From positions 101,711,531 to 101,775,530 of the forward strand of contig CM053031.1 of assembly GCA_028564925.1 (NCBI GenBank): a stretch of 64,000 nt of DNA, in the 5' to 3' direction. Shown here piece by piece: positions 1 to 10,511 of the stretch (the first letter of the stretch is position 1; every line of letters begins with the position of its first letter). This DNA is from Lithobates sylvaticus. Its lineage: Eukaryota; Chordata; Amphibia; Anura; Ranidae. The notes beneath the pieces were generated by a model, which did no database searches, was not told the DNA's origin, and was given only the letters and a program-made list of their open reading frames with translations. Both the position numbers and the translations under genes were made by a program.

Positions 1-1194
1 AGTGTAAGCAATGTAGCAATAAAGAGGATCTATATCCAGGCTATAAATATTGAAGTATTCGCATATTTTTAAAATTGGTAAATACAATTTAAAACAAGCT
101 CTCTCTAATGTAGCTGCAGACATTTTGGAACAATTCATTCTTAAAGTAGAGCCAATGACAAAAAATTGTATCCTAATTTTACAGTACAGGACTGGTATTC
201 ATAGACCATGGATTATATGCTGCTACTTTCAAGTTTTTGGACACTGGAAAAAACTTTTGCTGTTACCACCCCTAGAGTGTACCTATATAACCACTCCAAC
301 TCAGTGAGGCTCCAGTGTTTTGCTAATGTCCTTGGGTGATGCATATGTTCTTCAGAGAACTATTGAAGTTTTTTTCATCTGAATTTTTTATCAGCAATCT
401 AACTGCTAATTGCCTTGTGCTAACTAGCCGTTTCCAGATCGGTCGCCCTTGATGTGTACTTCGGAGACCATACCTGAACCCCATTCTGTGAGGACATCCT
501 GTAATATTTGCTTCGGGCACTATGGATGTCAGTCATTGGCACAATGTGCAATGTTTGAAGTTAACTGCAGGGTGCTATACAGGTCCAGGGCCATGATTCA
601 TTTGTATGATTCCCAGACCCTGAAGACTCTTTCGGGGTATACCCACTGTGATGAGCGAAGCCTTGACTTTAATAGACTCATCAGGCATGAACTAAGAAAG
701 TGTTTCTCTGTTTATGAATTCTGTTTCCTGGATTTAAACACTGTCTGCAGGTCATAGCACACTATGCGGTTTAGTGGGCAGAGGTTTTCAGTGTTAACTT
801 TATTGACAACCACTGGCATTTTGTCGCTAACGATTCTCAGGGAGCACTTTTAAAATTAGCATTTTTTTCCCTCCTACCTGGACTACCTGGACTTGGTCTC
901 AGAAGGAAAAGGTAACTGCCTCACTCCTCCCCAGTTTATGCGCCTCTCACCTGTTCCGCCGTGAATACTTGCAGTACGTTGCTGCATTCCTATGGCCATC
1001 TTTTACAGAAACACAGCCACAGGAACTTGATCAACACCTAGGTTATAGCAGCTTCTCCTCTGAATATGAAAAACCCCACCCATTCCGTGCTCCTGAACTG
1101 TGAGTACCCCACTTGGGATACCCTCACTAGTAATAAAGGCTCGCAATGGAGTTCCAAATTTCTGTCATTTCTAGAGCCTTAATTTCCCAGAGGC
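1..1194. other. Intronic sequence, no recognised feature
   Basis: Presumed intron of KANSL1L, upstream of the first exon I can recognise. The longest open frame (449-757, plus) has no family resemblance I can name and lacks splice sites in a convincing arrangement. No RNA gene or terminal inverted repeat is visible. Confidence 0.4.
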
Positions 1195-1560
1195 ATAAGG
1201 CCTGGTTTACACCTAATGCAGCTTGCTTTTAATCCGTTTCTGCAGTGCTTTTTGCGATGCGTTCTTGCACACACGTTTGTGGCGCGTTTTTCGATGCATT
1301 TTACATTTCAGATTTTTTTTATGCTTTTTTTGGGGGGCCAATTTGTTAGGCAGATATAAAGATACAAATTGTGGCACAATTGTGGCAAAAATGCACTACA
1401 TGCTTTTCTGCAGCTTCTCCTTTGAAGTCTATTGAACCAAAAACGCACTGTTTTGCTTTTTAAAAAAGTTCCTGACCCTTTCCAAAAATGCAGCGGATGA
1501 AAAAAGCATAGATGTGAACATCTCCCATAGGAATCCATGTTAAATGTACTGTAGTGCGTT
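1195..1560. mobile_element. Possible decayed Harbinger-like MITE
   Basis: The stretch begins TAAGGCCTGGTTTACACC, resembling the ends of the TAAGGCCCCTTTCACAC family elsewhere in the window (1792, 19750, 23294). It has the same style of interior, rich in gcgtttttgc-type motifs. A matching right end is not clear, so the end point is approximate. Confidence 0.3.
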
Positions 1561-1791
1561 TCTGAAGAATCTTTCTTATCCCTGTGCACATTTACAGGAG
1601 TTTGTGGCTAAAGGCTTGATCTGCTGAACATCCTTGAAAGGAACATCATCTACACATGACATTTGATGGTAAAAACTTCTTTGGGGAATCCATTAACCAA
1701 TTCATCAAAGAAGTTACTTGGGAAAGTACTCCTGCCCTACAGGAAAAAGACTAAGTCTTCCCAGCTGTCAAGCCAAAAAACCAAGGTTTAA

Positions 1792-2194
1792 GGCCCCTTT
1801 CACACGAGGCGGACTCCGCTTCCACGGAGTCCGCCTCTGTCCGCCGGCTCAGCGGGAGATCTCTCCGTTGATCTCCTCTGAGCCGGCGGATGACAAGCCC
1901 CTCTCTGCTCACTGAGCGGGGAGGGGCTTGCGAGCGCCGCTGGTCTCTATGGAGAGATCGGATGAAAACGGACAGTGTGTCCGTTTTCATCAGATCTCAC
2001 CCGATCCGATCCGCTAGCGACGGATCTGGACGTGGGGCCATACGTCTGCTTTTGGCGGATCGGACCGGGTCGGATGTCAGCGGAGATGTCTCCGCTGACA
2101 TCCGACGCTCCATAGACTAACATGGAGCGCCCGTTCCGATCCGCCGTCAAAACTGACAGGAGGATCTGAACGGTCCGTCCATGTGAAAGGGGCC
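1792..2194. mobile_element. Harbinger-like MITE, 'GGCCCCTTTCACAC' family
   Basis: Terminal inverted repeats GGCCCCTTTCACACG and GTGAAAGGGGCC face each other across about 403 bp. They are flanked by a perfect 3-bp direct repeat TAA (1789-1791 and 2195-2197). A TWA duplication is the hallmark of PIF/Harbinger transposons. The GC-rich interior contains many overlapping inverted motifs around GGATCGGA and has no transposase. It lies just before a DIRS-type fossil in a KANSL1L intron. Confidence 0.75.
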
Positions 2195-2199
2195 TAACA

Positions 2200-3440
2200 C
2201 TTACTTTTGTCACAAGACCTGGCCCACAAAGCCTTCTCAGAAGCCCTCTTTACAATGAAGGGGCATCCCCACTCCTCTGAATGGGATGATGTCTTTTTCC
2301 GTTTGCACCAGTGTGAAACCGAGAGGTCCTGGACCTCTGTGTCCAATCTGTCATTTTTAAAAGGGTACAAAATAGAGTTTCTATTTCCCTGCTTTGTACC
2401 ACCCAATTTGCCAACTTCAGACCAAGAAAAGGCAGATTTGATAGCTGCCTTGCACTATCTTCAGGTACAAGGAGTGACTGTGCACATTCCTTCAGAAGAA
2501 TTGTTTCAAGGTTTTCTAATCAAACATCTTTACAGTCCCAAAACCATATAGAGGCATCTGCCCAATACTGGACTTAAAATCCATAAACAGATTTATTCTG
2601 TTTCAATATTCTGGATGGAATCTACAAGATTTGTCATGGTTTCTCTTAAATAAGGTGTGTTTCTTGCATCAGTACACATAAAAGATGCCTATCTCCATAT
2701 TCCTATTTTCCCATCACACCAACGCGTTCTGTATTTTGCTGTGGGAGACCTGAACTTCAAGTCTGTGGCATGGCCATTTAGGCTCTCCTCTGCACCCAAA
2801 GTGTTCACAATAACTCTGAGTTCATAGAAGAGCCAGAAGCAGATCAAGTACCTCCCACTGAAGGAATACTCAGTTGCAACTTTGCCAATGTCCAGAAGAC
2901 TATCCAGTTCCTTCAAACCATTGACTGGATAATTAACATTCTCAAGTCTGCTCTCCAGCCCTCTCATCGTCTGGATTACCTGGGCATAGTCTTGGACACA
3001 GCCCAAGCCAGAATCTTCCCTTTAGGAGAAGATTGCCTTCCTAAGGTCCAACTCTTGGACCTTCCGGTCACAACACTTCTCAATTTTCTTCTGCATGAAG
3101 GTTCTGGGCCTCATGATGACCACCTTTCGAGGCAATTCCCTTTACCTAGTTTTACACTAGAATGCCTTCAAGCCAAACACCCTCAAGACATGGAACAGTC
3201 ATCCACATTTTTTGCATCACCCAATACTTCTGTCTAGGTAAGTGAAGATATCCCTGGCGTGGCATATCTCCAGTAATGCCCTGAATTGGGAAAAGCACAA
3301 GACAGATGCATGTCTTGCATGCTGGGGCAGAGCTTACAACTTCCTAACTGTTAAGGGGACATGGTCCCTACAGGAGTCTTCCCCATGAACATTCTGGAAC
3401 TGGGAGCCACCAGATTGTATCTCTAACATTGGACAATGGG
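2200..3440 (+). mobile_element. DIRS-type retroelement fossil (reverse transcriptase region)
   Basis: Translated pieces on the plus strand resemble the reverse transcriptase of tyrosine-recombinase (DIRS) retroelements: a YSPKTI...LDLKSINRFI-like block, a KDAYLHIPIF block and a LDYLGIVLDT block occur in the family order. It is an old, broken copy with several interruptions. No termini were recognised. It is intronic to KANSL1L and unrelated to the host gene. Confidence 0.65.
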
Positions 3441-3745
3441 ACAATGGCTACAAAGGTGCAGTTACACTTTAAAGTAGTACTCTCTTCTTTCTGTAAAACA
3501 TCTCTGCACTCTAAAAAAAAGTTTTTAATGTTTTTTTTTTTTTTATGGGCAGGCTGGTGTTTTCACAAGTTCATTCTCTTCTGCTAAGACTAGTCAAGTT
3601 CCTCCACCCCAAACTTGCTCATCCACACTATATTGCCAAAAGTATTGGGTCACCCCTCCAAATCATTTGGTGGAGGGGTGGATTATGGTGTGGGGTTGTA
3701 TTTCAGGAGTTGGGCTTGGCCCCTTAGTTCCAGTGTAGGGAACTC

Positions 3746-4143
3746 TTAAACTACAGGCAAGCCTATAATTAGGCTTGCCTGTAGCTGCACTGGATATCTC
3801 CTAAATCTGCACGGTTTAGGAGATATACCTGCACTTGCATGTGCCAACGTCATGCGGCACATGCGCACTGAAGACAACTGAAGCACTGGCACGTACATGC
3901 CATTGTTTCAGTTGTACTGTGCCGTTCGCTTGAGTGACATCATCGCGGCTCCGGCCAACCACAGCACCGGAGCCGTGATACCCGGAAGCAAGCCCCGGGC
4001 GACATGTCGGCAGCCTGAGGGGGTGACGAGGACGGCTGCGGGGGCTTCGTTCGTGGGTAATTCATAATGAGCTAGTACTAGCTCATTATGCCTTTATCTT
4101 GCAGGGTGTGTTTTTTTTTTTTGCAGGAGGGTTTACTTCTTCT
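3746..4143. mobile_element. TTAA-flanked MITE
   Basis: Begins TTAAACTACAGGCAAGCC and runs to a GGGTTTACTTCTTC end immediately before another TTAA. It carries a palindrome around GAGCTAGTACTAGCTC (about 4068-4087) and a bipartite GC-rich core. A relative in reverse orientation is at 30686-31228, sharing the gcaagcc, gagatat and ATAATGAGCTAGT motifs. TTAA duplications suggest piggyBac-type mobilisation; no transposase is encoded. Confidence 0.65.
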
Positions 4144-5137
4144 TTAACCAGTTTCAGACCGGACCAATTTGCAGCCAAAGGACCAGGCCCCTTTTTTGCG
4201 ATTCGCCACTGCGTCGCTTTAACTGACAATTGCACGGTCGTGCGACATGGCTCCCAAACAAAATTGACGTCCTTTTTTTCCCACAAATAGAGCTTTCTTT
4301 TGGTGGTATTTGATCGCCCCTGCGGTTTTTATTTTTTGCGCTATAAACAAAAAAGAGCGACAATTTTGAAAAAAAAAACGCATTCTTTTTTACTTTTTGC
4401 TATAATAAATATCCCCCAAAAATATATAAAAAAACATTTTTTTTCCCTCAGTTTAGGCCGATACGTATTCCTCTACATATTTTTGGTAAAAAAAATTGCA
4501 ATAAGCAATTATTGATTGGTTTGCGCAGAAGTTATAGCGTCTACAAAATAGGGGATAGTTTTATAGTATTTTTATTAATCATTTTTTTTTTTTACTAGTA
4601 ATGGCGGCGATCAGCAATTTTTATTGTGACTGCGACATTATAGCGGACACATCGGATATTTTGGACACATTTTTGGACCATTGTCAGTTATACAGCAATC
4701 AATGCTATTTAATGCATTGATTCCTGTATAAATGACACTGGCAGTGAAGGGGTTAACCACTAGGTGGCAGTGTAGGGGTTACATGTACCTAGAGGCATGT
4801 TTGTAACTGTGGGGGGGGGGGGCTAGTGAATGCTGATCTCTGCTCCAATCACAGCAGAGATCGGCGTCACTAGTTGCTAGGCAGAATGGGGAGATGCTGT
4901 TTATTTCCGCATCTCCCTGTTCAGCCTTCCCGTGAGACGATCGCGGGTATCCCCTCGGCGATCGCGTCCGCGGGACCCGCGACCGGCCTCACGGGGTCCC
5001 GACCGGCGCGAGCGCCGCTGGCAGCGCTAGCCCGATGGCACGGCGCCATCTTAAAGGGGACGTACCTGTACGCCCTTATGCCTGTCCGTGCCATTCTGTC
5101 GACGTACATCGGCGTGCGACGGTCGGAAAGCGGTTAA
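4144..5137 (+). mobile_element. ~1-kb TTAA element, copy 1
   Basis: Flanked by TTAA (4144-4147 and 5134-5137), with terminal inverted repeats TTAACCAGTTTCAGACCGG and GGTCGGAAAGCGGTTAA. The interior is the family's signature: GAGCTTTCTTTTGGTGGTAT, an A/T-rich middle, TACTAGTAATGGCGGCGATC, GCAGTGAAGGGGTTAACC, then a CpG-rich right third with CGTACCTGTACGCCC. There is no coding capacity. The TTAA duplication points to a piggyBac-like non-autonomous element. It abuts the MITE at 3746 with a shared TTAA. Confidence 0.8.
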
Positions 5138-5844
5138 GGTGTCAGCATACCAAGACAATTTAATGCTCCCAGCTTTGTGGGAACAGTTTGGGAATGGCCC
5201 CTTCCTTTTCCAACATGACTGAGCACCAGTGCACAAATCAAGGTTCATAAAGACATGGATGAGTGAGTTTGGGGTGGAGGAACTTGACTGTACTGCACAG
5301 AGTCCTGACCTCAACTTGATAGAACACCTTTGGGATAAATTAGAGCGGAGACTGCGAGTCAGGCCTTCTCGTCCAACATCAGTGCCTGACCTCACAAATG
5401 TCCTTCTGGAAGAATGGGTAAACATTCCCATAAACACACTCCTAAACCTTATGGACAGCCTTCCCAGAAGAGTTGAAGAAGGTATAGCTGCAAAGGGTGG
5501 GCCAACTCAATATTGAACACTACGGACTAAGACTGGTATGCCATTAAAGTTCATGTGTGGTGTAAAGGCAGGTGTCCCAATACTTTTGGCAATATCATTT
5601 GTGTGTATCACCTTGTTATCTTAAATAATGACAACTTTACTGCCAAAAAAACAGGTCCGTAGCAGTAATGTAAAAGTTGCCCTGGTCTATAGCTTGTAAA
5701 CAGGTGTGAGAGGTGAAGAAGTTAAAAGAAAAAAAATATGTGGGGAGTGCCATATTATAGGAGCACAAAAAGTCTAATCTGATTATAGAATATATATATA
5801 ATAACTTTTCCTATATTAAACCACAGTTTTTTTGTATTACACAG

Positions 5845-5933
5845 TGACTTTAAACACCTTTCACAATGATGAACAAGCTGAAGATAATCATACCAGTGCG
5901 ACAACACCAGTTTCTCAGAAATCTTCCTTGCAG
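5845..5933 (+). CDS. KANSL1L: KANSL1L exon upstream of the PEHE domain
   Basis: An acceptor (ttacacag) and a donor (gtaatc) bound 89 nt that are open in the phase required by the next exon. The peptide is TLNTFHNDEQAEDNHTSATT followed by PVSQKSSLQ, ending at a codon boundary. KANSL1L is a paralogue of KANSL1, the scaffold of the NSL histone acetyltransferase complex. This part is a low-complexity linker in the family, so the call rests on position, phase and the serine-rich ...QKSSxQ ending before TRDPNIV. A similar, shorter exon with related downstream intron sequence is at 8784-8861. Which is constitutive is not clear. Confidence 0.65.
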
Positions 5934-5971
5934 GTAATCCCCTTGACAGTCATTGAATGCGAGTATTATTA

Positions 5972-6824
5972 TGCCACGTACACACGATCAGACTATTCGG
6001 CCGGACTATCCGGCGGACTTAAGGCCCATACACACGATCGGACTTTTTGACAACCAACATGCAAATTAGCTGTTTTGGACCAACATCCGACCGTGTGTAC
6101 GCTCCATCGGACCAACTTTTTCCAGGTTTCATCGGACTTTTGTTGGCTGTGTGAACAGACCAACTTTCTGCCAACAAAAGTCCGATGGACCAAAGTCCGA
6201 CCGTGTGTACACAAAACCAACGGACTTTTGTACAAACCAATGCAGAACCAATGCAAAAGATCAGACAACAATACAGAAGTTGACCAAAGGTGGCGGTAAA
6301 GAGCAGAAAAACCAAGTGATTTGGTAAAAGTTGGCTGAAAAAGTCCTGCCGTGTGTATGCAATACCAACTTGGGGCCAACGCCCTTTGGACAAAAATCCA
6401 CGGGAAAGTTGGTCCACGGTCCGATCGTGTGTATGAGGCTTTAGTCCGGCGGACAATCCACCGGAGTTTTGGCGGATGTCCGCCGGACTTTTGAAATGAA
6501 CGGACTTGCCTACACACGGATTAAAGTCCGTTCATTTTGAACGTGACTCCAGGTAGATGGGACTAGCGAAGGAAGTTAGTGTCGCCACCTCGATCGGCGA
6601 GATTGACACCTCGCTAGCCCCGTCACCTAGTATGGATTTAAAGGGGAATCCCTACCCCGAAAAAACAGCGTGGGGGTCCCCCCAAATCCATATCAGACCC
6701 TAATCCGAGCGCGCAGCCCGGCCGGTCAGGAAAGGGGGTGGGGACGAGCGAGCACCCCCCCCCCTCCTGAGCCATACCAGGCCGCGTGCCCTCAACATGG
6801 GGGGGTGCTTTGGGGAAAGGGGGG
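5972..6824. mobile_element. Decayed Harbinger-like MITE carrying a nested one
   Basis: The outer element starts TGCCACGTACACACGATC after a TTA and has a GTCCGGCGGAC-type interior that resumes after the nested copy at 6022-6440. Its right end is not clear. From about 6540 the sequence passes into a GC-rich repeat (CAGCGTGGGGGTCCCCCC, CCATACCAGGCCGCGTGCCC) shared with 60681-61380. Confidence 0.5.
6022..6440. mobile_element. Harbinger-like MITE, 'CATACACACGATCGGA' family, nested
   Basis: Inverted ends AGGCCCATACACACGATCGG and CCGATCGTGTGTATGAGGCT are flanked by perfect TTA duplications (6019-6021, 6441-6443). Length is 419 bp, with no coding capacity. The identical GTCCGGCGGAC/GTCCGCCGGAC style of the outer flanks shows it landed inside an older related MITE. 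Confidence 0.75.
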
Positions 6825-6849
6825 CCATGCGGCGTAAAAACTTCTGAGC

Positions 6850-7183
6850 CTATTCGGCCGCTAGCGGGGTGGTTTTAACCCCCGCTAGCAGATGAAAAAG
6901 GGTTAAAACCACCCGCAAAGAGCCGCTGCAGCTACGCTTTGCCGGCAGCATAGCCGCGCTGCCCCATTGATTTCAATGGGTAGGAGCAATTTAGGAGCAG
7001 TTTAATTCACCGCTCCAAAGATTCTGCTAGCAGGACTTTTTTTTACCGTCCTGCTAGAGCACCGCTCCAGTGTGAAAGCTCTCAGGCTTTCACACTGGAG
7101 TGAAAGAAGCCACTTTTTTCAGGCGCTATACAGGCGCTATTTTTAGCGCTGTAGTGCCTGAAAAATGCCTCAGTGTGAAAGGG
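6850..7183. mobile_element. Harbinger-like MITE fragment, 'AAAGGGGCCT' end only
   Basis: The right end CAGTGTGAAAGGGGCCTA and the interior (CGCTAGCGGGGTGGTTTTAACC, ACCGCTCC, AGGCGCTATTTTTAGCGCT) match the element at 19750-20171. The left terminus is missing, apparently truncated where it meets the GC-rich repeat before it. Confidence 0.6.
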
Positions 7184-7365
7184 GCCTATGAGAGAGGGAG
7201 TGGACAGGGGATGTGCACGGCAGCTCTACTATGTACTCCACTATCCCGGCGGCAGCTCCTAAAGTCCATATGTGCAGACTGCAAACCCTCTGTAAGTTGT
7301 AGCTGTGCTTTGGCAGCAGCTCCTCTGTCTCTTCTTCTGGCCTGTGAAGTATGCAGTACTTAAAT
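7184..7365. other. Unassigned intronic sequence
   Basis: Short stretch between the MITE fragment and the minisatellite. I see no splice-bounded exon, terminal repeat or RNA gene. Confidence 0.3.
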
Positions 7366-7715
7366 TTGCACCCTGTACATAGAGAACTTTTGATGCTTGC
7401 ACCCTGTACATAGTAAATCTTTCACCCTGTACATAGTGATTCTTGCACCTTGTACATAGTGAACTTCTGAGCCTTGCACCCTGTACATAGTAAACTTCTG
7501 AGCCTTGCACCCTGTACATAGTGAACTTCTGAGCCTTGCACCCTGTACATAGTGAACTTCTGAGCCTTGCACCCTGTACATAGTGAACTTCTGAGCCTTG
7601 CACCCTGTACATAGCAAACTTCTGTGCCTTGCACCCTGTACATAGCAAACTTCTGAGCCTTGCACCCTGTACATAGTGAACTTCTGAGCCTTGCACCCTG
7701 TACTTAGCACATTCC
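7366..7715. repeat. 31-bp minisatellite
   Basis: About eleven head-to-tail copies of a unit containing GCACCCTGTACATAGT and GAACTTCTGAGCCTT. The central copies are almost identical. The first three or four units on the left (7366-7455) are shorter and diverged, and the last degrades after 7700. Because 31 is not a multiple of three, all reading frames stay open over the array and give spurious ORFs. Intronic to KANSL1L. Confidence 0.9.
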
Positions 7716-8783
7716 TAAGTTCTGCACCCTGTTTACATCACGTTCCTGAACGCTGCACTTAGTATGTAGTGTACTTCTGAACCCTGTGCATAATGCACTC
7801 ATGGTATTTAACAATGCCTTTGTAAGGCCCCTATTATTTAACTGACTGTTACTAAATACACACTCACCTGTCCCGTGGTCCAGCATTGCAGCTGCCCGAA
7901 GCCCCTGCATCTCCTCAGCGCCAGCATTACTAGTGTGGGCACCCAGCTGTGACAGCTTGCACAGCCGGGTGCACACTGCGCATGCGCGAGTCACGCTGCA
8001 TTTCTTGAATGGCCGAGCAATCTTTGGGACCTGTGATGCGTCCCAGAAGTTTGCAGGGAGGGGGGAGAGGAGGAGTCGCCTAGGCAATGGGAGCTGGGTA
8101 CCTTTCAAAACTAGGTACACCCCCCCCCCCCCCCCCCAATAAATGACATGCCAAATGTGGCATGTCAAGGGGTTAGGAGTCCTTAAAGCGAAAGTTCCAC
8201 TTTTGGGTGGAACTCTGCTTTAATGTATAGAATGCATTAAGATAACAAACCTTCTGCCTTTACAATCACTTTAAGGCAACATTTGTATTCTATTATTTGA
8301 ATAATTATAATTTAATACCTAGTGGGGGCGGGGCACCTTCCAATAGGGCCCACAAATGCAAAGTATGCTTTCTCCATTTAGTCCTATAGTGTGTGTACTT
8401 TGCTACAGGGGTGCCTGTCACTGGCATAAAGGTATAACTACCTTTAGTTATACTTTAAAAATAAACAATGTTCCAAGAATTACTGTATTGCTGTGAAATT
8501 TCTTTTTTTTTAATGCGATATCAGGGTCTATTAGACCCCTGATGTCTTTTCTTATAGCAAATTGATCACAATGCCCATTTTGTGGGTACGTAGAAACAAT
8601 CCTGTGGCCGTAGAGCCAGCAGTCAGTTTGTAAAATGTACATGTAGTACCTGTAAATGCCCGCTGCTGTGGACACATACCTTTGGGGCAATGAAAAGGTT
8701 AAAGAAGAATTATAGTTTGATGTAAGACGCGTCCACATTGTTAAAGAAAAAATATATATATAGATTTTTTTTTTTTTAACCAG
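7716..8783. other. Intronic sequence with a poly-C run and a 41-bp TTAA mini-MITE
   Basis: Contains a C homopolymer (about 8119-8138). It also holds a tiny palindromic TTAA element at 8183-8223, whose ends TTAAAGCGAAAGTTCCACTT and GGTGGAACTCTGCTTTAA mirror each other. Apart from these I see no exon or RNA gene. Confidence 0.5.
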
Positions 8784-8861
8784 TTTAATGACTTCACAAG
8801 TCTTTGCTCCTCTGAGGATATTAGTATGAGGACACCAACGTATCAGAAATCTTCCTCACAG
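8784..8861 (+). CDS. KANSL1L: KANSL1L candidate second (duplicated or alternative) exon
   Basis: 78 nt between tttaaccag and gtaatt, open and of phase 0 at both ends. It encodes FNDFTSLCSSEDISMRTPTY followed by QKSSSQ, and would splice in frame to TRDPNIVV of the next exon. Its 3' half and about 45 bp of downstream intron (CTTGACA...TGAA.GCGAGTATTAT) match those of the exon at 5845-5933, so the two arose by duplication. The family's typical ...[12 protein letters not shown] reading favours this copy as functional. The 5' splice partner and usage cannot be told from sequence. Confidence 0.6.
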
Positions 8862-9053
8862 GTAATTCTCTTGACAACTACTGAACGCGAGTATTATAAA
8901 CCCCACCACCAGTGTTTCATTGCAGATGGTAAAGGGTTAAATACATGGGTCATGCAGAGTCCACAGCTGAAATCTTAAGAGTAATACAACCCCTTGGAGG
9001 CAATGCTTGTATTCTAGTGTTTGTGGGACTTTATACCCAGAGGGGACCACCCT

Positions 9054-10031
9054 TTAACCACTTTCAGACCGGACCAATATGCAGCCAAAGGACCAGGCCC
9101 CTTTTTGCAATTCGGCACTGCGTCGCTTTAACTGACAATTGCGCGGTCGTGCGACGTGGCTCCCAAACAAAATAGACGTCCTTTTTTCCCACAAATAGAG
9201 CTTTCTTTTGGTGGTATTTGATCGCCCCTGCGGTTTTTATTTTTTGAGCTATAAACAAAAAAAGAGCGACAATTTTGAAAAAAAAGCATTCTTTTTTACT
9301 TTTTGCTATAATAAATATCCCCCAAAAATATATAAAAAAAACATTTTTTTTTTCCTCAGTTTAGGCCGATACGTATTCCTCTACATATTTTTGTAAAAAA
9401 AAATCGCAATAAGCGATTATTGATTGGTTTGCGCAGAAGTTATAGCGTTTACAAAATATTGGATAGTTTTATAGCATTTTTAGTAATCATTTTTTTTTAT
9501 TAGTAATGGCGGCGATCATCGATTTTTATTGTGACTGCAACATTATGGCGGACACATCGGACATTTTTGACACATTTTTGGGACCATTGTCATTTATACA
9601 ACAATCAGTGCTATTTAAATGCATTGATTCCTGTGTAAATGACACTGGCAGTGAAGGGGTTAACCACTAGGTGGCAGTGTTCGGGGTTACATGTTCCTAG
9701 AGGCGTTTTTCTAACTGTGGGGGGGGGCGTGGCTGTCAGCTAGTGAATGCTGATCTCTGCTCCAATCACAGGGAGCAGATATCGGCGTCACTAGTTGCTA
9801 GGCAGAACGGGGAGATGCTGTTTATTTCCGCATCTTTCCGTTCAGCCTTCCCGTGACACGATCGCGGGGATCCCCGTGACCAGCCTCACGGGGGTCCCGA
9901 CCGGCGCGCCAACGCCGGTGCGCGAACGATGGCACGGCGGCATCTTAAAGGGGACGTACCTGTACGCCCTTATGCCTGTCCGTGCCATTCTGTCGACGTA
10001 CATCGTCGTGCGCCGGTTGGGAAGCGGTTTA
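9054..10031 (+). mobile_element. ~1-kb TTAA element, copy 2
   Basis: Same family and orientation as 4144-5137: starts TTAACCACTTTCAGACCGGA, and the interior is near-identical over its length. The right end GGTTGGGAAGCGGTTTA has an eroded TTAA. It inserted into the KANSL1L intron just after the candidate exon at 8784. Confidence 0.8.
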
Positions 10032-10184
10032 TGAAGCCTACGCACGTACAGTCTTTATTTTATCCTATAGAGTCAGTCTTTTTGTCTGAGCGCTACATAT
10101 AACAATATGTGTATGTATATGTGTGTGTACTGTGTGAAAAAATGCTGTAAATTAAAAATGCTTTCAGAAATAGAAGTGTTAATA

Positions 10185-10511
10185 GTTTATTACCAAAATG
10201 GAAAGTAAATGAACAGAAAAGAAATCCAATTGAAATCAATATTTGGTGTGACCACCCTTTTTCCCTTCAAAACTGAATCAATTCTTGTAGGTACACTTGC
10301 ACAGTTTTTGAAGGAACCCAGCAGGTAGGTTGTTCCAAACATCTTGGAGAGCTAACCACGTACAGTATCTTCTGTGGATGTGGGCTGCCTCAAATCCTTC
10401 TGTCTCTTCATGCAATCCCAGACAGACTCGATGATGTTGATATCAGGGCTCTGTGGGGGACGAACCATCGCTTCCAGGACTCCTTGTTTTTCTTTACACT
10501 GAAAATTCTTC
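10185..10511 (-). mobile_element. Tc1/mariner transposase fragment
   Basis: On the minus strand the translation includes VRPPQSPDINIIESVWDCMK then RQKDLRQPTSTED, the catalytic C-terminal (D34D/E) region of a Tc1-like transposase. It lies close to a terminal stretch carrying GGTCACACCAAATATTGATT on the same strand. The upstream part is cut off by the TTAA element that begins at 10512. A non-functional relic. Confidence 0.75.

Larger units (their letters stand above)
3600..5600 (+). mobile_element. Tc1-like element with long inverted arms, split by TTAA insertions
   Basis: The left part (3600-3745) and right part (5138-5600) belong to one Tc1-like family. The right part encodes decayed transposase C-terminal peptide (SPDLNLIEHLWDKLERR, then ...LLNLMDSLPRRVEEGI). 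It ends in GTCCCAATACTTTTGGCAAT, the inverse of the CCAAAAGTATTGGG at 3637-3650. The DNA between them is an insertion at a TTAA (see 3746-4143 and 4144-5137). Without it, the Tc1 sequence reads continuously as ...GGAACTCTTAAGGTGTC. The left arm looks rearranged. A second copy lies at 57689-58584. Confidence 0.75.

Noticed and set aside
449-757. 102-codon open frame as a possible KANSL1L exon
   Set aside because: Splice sites, phase and sequence do not fit the neighbouring exons, and I recognise no homology.
7259-7710. Cysteine-rich repeat 'proteins' (CTGCKAQKFTMYRVQG-like)
   Set aside because: They are translations of the 31-bp minisatellite in several frames, not a gene.
7366-7715. CRISPR-like array
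   Set aside because: Units are contiguous with no spacers, and the DNA is vertebrate nuclear.
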